Shown: positions 61,602 through 64,000 of the stretch, piece after piece | Numbering within the stretch: the first letter of the stretch is position 1 | Layout of the letters: every line of letters begins with the position of its first letter | DNA from: Hyphomonadaceae bacterium ML37 | GTDB lineage: Bacteria > Pseudomonadota > Alphaproteobacteria > Caulobacterales > Maricaulaceae | Assembly: GCA_027627685.1 (NCBI GenBank) | Contig: CP091241.1 | Span: forward strand, 2,914,396 to 2,978,395 | Direction: 5' to 3' | DNA length: 64,000 nucleotides | The notes under the pieces: model-generated | What the model was told of the DNA's origin: nothing | What the model saw: only the letters and a program-made list of their open reading frames with translations | Databases searched by the model: none | Program-made: the position numbers and the translations under genes

Positions 61602-63140
61602 ATGACCCTCGCTACTCTGACCGCCCACGCTGACCGCCTCGCCAGCGCGGACATGAGCGGCCTGATCGCGCAGCCGGGCCGCGATGACGCGCTGGTGGTG
61701 GAGGCCGCCGGACTGGTGTTTGACGCCCGCCGCCAGCGGATCGATCTGGAGGCCTGGGCCGGCCTGCTGGGCGCCGCCGCCGAGGCCCGAATCCCGGACG
61801 CCTTCGCGGCCATGATGCGCGGCGACATCGTCAACACCACGGAAGGCCGCCCGTCTTTGCACGCCGCCTGCCGCAATCCGGACCGGCTCGCGGACAAGGC
61901 GCTGGCGGACCGGCTGCGCGACGCCCGCGCGCGCACCGCCGCCTTTACGGATGCGACTGAAGCGCCTGATGCGATGGACGGTCATCCCTTGCGGCGCATC
62001 ATCAATATCGGCATTGGCGGGTCGGATCTGGGGCCGCGCTTCATCTATGACGCGCTGAAAGCCTGGCGGCGCGAGGGGGTCGAAGCGCGCTTCGTGTCCA
62101 ATCTCGACCCGGCCGATCTGGACGATGCGCTGGAGGGCGCTGAGGCCGAGACCACGCTGGTGGTCATCGTGTCGAAATCCTTCACCACCCAGGAAACCCT
62201 GATGAACGGCCAGGCCGCGCGCGACTGGCTCGCCGCACGGCTGGGCGAGGCGGGCGCCAATGCGCGCCTGTGCGCCGCCACCGCGGCGCCAGACAAGGCG
62301 GCGGCATTCGGCGTGGACAAGGCGCGCATCTTCCCGTTCGAGGACGGGGTGGGCGGTCGCTATTCGCTGTGGTCGCCGGCGGGGATCGCCATCGAGCTGG
62401 CGGTGGGCTCGCGGGTCTATACGCGCCTGCTGCACGGCGCACGGGTGATGGACGACCATGTGATTGACGCGCCGCCCGGCGCCAATATGGCCATCGCCAA
62501 AGGCCTGGTGGACGCGTGGAACCGGGCCGCGCGCAGGCTCCCCTCGCGCTGCGTCACGGCGTATTCCTCTCGGCTGGAGCGCCTGCCTGCCTATCTGCAG
62601 CAGCTGGAGATGGAAAGTCTGGGCAAGTCGGTGACGCACGGCGGCGAAGCCCTCGCCCCGGCCCATTCCGGCGCGCTGGTCTGGGGCGGGCGCGGCTCGG
62701 ACCTGCAACACTCGGTCTTTCAGTGGCTGCATCAGGGTCAGGACGAGGCGCCGGTGGATTTCATCGCCCTCAAGGACGCGGTCTTCATGGAAGACCCGCG
62801 CGCCCGCGCCCTCAACGCCAATCTGGCCGCCCAGGGCGCGGCGCTGACCACCGGACGCTCCGGCGAGGGCGCACTGGCCGCTCACAAGGCCATCGCCGGC
62901 GGGCGGGCGAGCAGCACGATCCTCCTGCCCGGCCTGAGCCCGGAGAGCCTGGGCGCGCTGGTCGCTCTGCATGAGCATAAAGTCGCAGTGGAAGCCACGC
63001 TTTACGGTCTGAACCCGTTTGACCAGTGGGGGGTGGAGCTGGGCAAGGCGCTTGCCCGTGACCTGCTTTCCGGCGACACGGGCGGCTTCGATCCCGTTGC
63101 GCTGGACCTCGCCCGCCGTCTGGGGCTGGACGCCTCCTAG
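61602..63140 (+). CDS. pgi: Glucose-6-phosphate isomerase
   Basis: Glycolytic/gluconeogenic isomerase of 512 aa. Signatures: N-I-G-I-G-G-S-D-L-G-P, V-S-K-S-F-T-T-Q-E-T, G-G-R-Y-S-L-W-S, and G-K-S-V-T-H-G-G-E. The active-site segment reads V-W-G-G-R-G-S-D-L-Q-H (residues 360-370), whereas the standard pattern is W-G-E-P-G-T-N-G-Q-H with the catalytic Glu; here G363 sits at the Glu position. The rest of the fold is intact. It is 18 bp after the ArsR-methyltransferase and 70 bp before tktA. Confidence 0.93.
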   Translation: MTLATLTAHADRLASADMSGLIAQPGRDDALVVEAAGLVFDARRQRIDLEAWAGLLGAAAEARIPDAFAAMMRGDIVNTTEGRPSLHAACRNPDRLADKALADRLRDARARTAAFTDATEAPDAMDGHPLRRIINIGIGGSDLGPRFIYDALKAWRREGVEARFVSNLDPADLDDALEGAEAETTLVVIVSKSFTTQETLMNGQAARDWLAARLGEAGANARLCAATAAPDKAAAFGVDKARIFPFEDGVGGRYSLWSPAGIAIELAVGSRVYTRLLHGARVMDDHVIDAPPGANMAIAKGLVDAWNRAARRLPSRCVTAYSSRLERLPAYLQQLEMESLGKSVTHGGEALAPAHSGALVWGGRGSDLQHSVFQWLHQGQDEAPVDFIALKDAVFMEDPRARALNANLAAQGAALTTGRSGEGALAAHKAIAGGRASSTILLPGLSPESLGALVALHEHKVAVEATLYGLNPFDQWGVELGKALARDLLSGDTGGFDPVALDLARRLGLDAS

Positions 63141-63209
63141 GCGTTCGCTTCCTCGGCGCGAATCCGCTTATAAGCGCGCTCAAGACCGGCTCTTGACGAA
63201 GGCTCGCCC

Positions 63210-64000
63210 ATGACACGCACGCCCGCTCTCCCCCCTCTGGACAATGCCGCGATCCAGCCGCTGGCCGACGCCATCCGCGCCCTCGCCATGGACGCGGTGG
63301 AAGCCGCCAAATCCGGCCACCCGGGCATGCCCATGGGGATGGCGGACGCCGCCGCGGTCCTGTGGACGCGCCACATCAAATTCGACCCCGCCGATCCGGC
63401 CTGGCCGGACCGGGACCGGTTCGTCTTGTCAGCCGGTCACGGCTCCATGCTGGTCTATTCCATCCTGAACCTGATCGGGGTGGAGGGTGTGACGATGGAG
63501 GAGCTGAAAAACTTCCGCCAGCTCGGCTCCAAAACGCCGGGCCATCCCGAATACGGCCATACGCCGGGCGTGGAGACCACCACCGGCCCGCTGGGCCAGG
63601 GCATCTCCACCGCCGTGGGCATGGCGCTGGCAGAGCGTATGCTGAACGCGCGCTATGGCGATGATCTGGTCGACCACCACACTTTCGTCATCGCGTCCGA
63701 CGGCGATCTGCAGGAAGGCGTCAGCCAGGAAGCCATTGCGCTGGCCGGTCACTGGAAGCTGAACCGCCTGGTGGTCTTGTGGGACGACAACTCCATCTCC
63801 ATCGATGGCTCCACCGATCTATCCGACACCACTGACCACGGCGCGCGCTTTGAAAGCGCGGGCTGGACCGTGATGCACGTGGACGGCCATGACGCGACGG
63901 CGGTGGATGCGGCGCTGACAAAGGCGCGCGCCAGCGACAATCCGGTGCTGATCGCGTGCAAGACCATTATCGGCAAGGGCGCCCCCACCAAGGCGGGCAC
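63210..64000 (+). CDS. tktA: Transketolase, 3' end outside window
   Basis: Pentose phosphate/Calvin-type transketolase. The first 263 codons are present: [39 protein letters not shown] and S-D-G-D-L-Q-E-G, ending within the TPP domain at G-K-G-A-P-T-K. The start at 63210 gives the normal N-terminus. With pgi it forms a central carbon unit. A full protein would be about 650-670 aa. Confidence 0.95.
   Translation, partial: MTRTPALPPLDNAAIQPLADAIRALAMDAVEAAKSGHPGMPMGMADAAAVLWTRHIKFDPADPAWPDRDRFVLSAGHGSMLVYSILNLIGVEGVTMEELKNFRQLGSKTPGHPEYGHTPGVETTTGPLGQGISTAVGMALAERMLNARYGDDLVDHHTFVIASDGDLQEGVSQEAIALAGHWKLNRLVVLWDDNSISIDGSTDLSDTTDHGARFESAGWTVMHVDGHDATAVDAALTKARASDNPVLIACKTIIGKGAPTKAG

Noticed and set aside
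60576-62978. 800-codon minus-strand frame across the ArsR-methyltransferase and pgi
   Set aside because: Both plus-strand genes have clear family motifs; the minus frame is the GC-skewed antisense.
1-64000. tRNA, rRNA, riboswitch, insertion sequence or CRISPR
   Set aside because: Gaps between genes are short and none showed a tRNA-like cloverleaf, inverted-repeat-bounded transposase gene, repeat-spacer array or a recognisable riboswitch core by eye.

Overview
This is a chromosomal window from a GC-rich (visibly about 65-70%) alphaproteobacterium. The best guess is a Caulobacterales/Maricaulales-type aquatic organism. The pointers are alphaproteobacterial-type addB-addA next to tsaE-amgK-murU, DUF2794, DUF1178 and DUF3309 proteins, an NDUFAF5-like methyltransferase, a CheZ next to a single-domain CheY, RpoH, CysD/CysNC, and an EcfG-type (GGAAC-N17-CGTT) promoter. 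No plasmid or prophage backbone, transposase, rRNA, tRNA or CRISPR was recognised. Coding density is very high, and many genes overlap by 4 bp (ATGA), which indicates tightly coupled operons.

Layout. 1-7.3 kb: 3'-truncated priA, cheZ, cheY, then a plus-strand run of MaoC hydratase, ribF, lspA and a lipoprotein ending in a clear intrinsic terminator, a DMT exporter, and rpoH on the minus strand. 7.4-13.1 kb: a flavin monooxygenase and an OmpW porin separated by a 31-bp palindrome, an AmpG-like permease, and a hybrid histidine kinase with a degenerate receiver. 13.3-17.8 kb: a four-gene coupled ABC operon of the GldA/GldF/GldG plus DUF4340 type. 18-21.2 kb: a cluster of small stress-type proteins (DUF2794, Crp/Fnr regulator, DUF3309, CsbD, membrane protein, DUF883, a 36-aa membrane peptide). 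21.3-23.6 kb: a lipoprotein and a [2Fe-2S] ferredoxin/ferredoxin-reductase pair.

23.7-33.1 kb: the plus-strand operon tsaE-amgK-murU-addB-addA followed by trxA, which links tRNA modification, cell-wall sugar salvage and double-strand-break repair. AmgK, MurU and the AmpG-like permease together suggest muropeptide recycling. 33.2-41.5 kb: a lower-GC methyltransferase, thioesterase, lipoprotein carboxylesterase, malic enzyme and mutS. 41.5-47.1 kb: a TPR protein with seven 47-residue repeats, an NDUFAF5-like methyltransferase overlapping head-to-head with comF, then grxC, a nitrilase-family amidase and DUF1178. 47.1-57.6 kb: cysNC-cysD, a GT2 glycosyltransferase, an NDH-like/SelD fusion, rimM-rpsP-ffh, and suhB-efp. 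57.7-64 kb: a GH108 muramidase, a 726-aa aldo-keto reductase/photolyase-like fusion, an ArsR-methyltransferase regulator, pgi and 5' tktA.

The most unusual item is the protein at 58377-60557. An aldo-keto reductase with an intact catalytic tetrad is fused to a photolyase/cryptochrome FAD domain. The photolyase alpha/beta (antenna) domain appears to lie after, not before, the FAD domain, a circular permutation. Other leads are the SelD fusion, the EcfG promoter of csbD, the palindromic operator before the monooxygenase, two C-rich CTATCCCC repeat tracts just downstream of genes, a Pgi lacking the expected catalytic Glu, and the TPR repeat protein.
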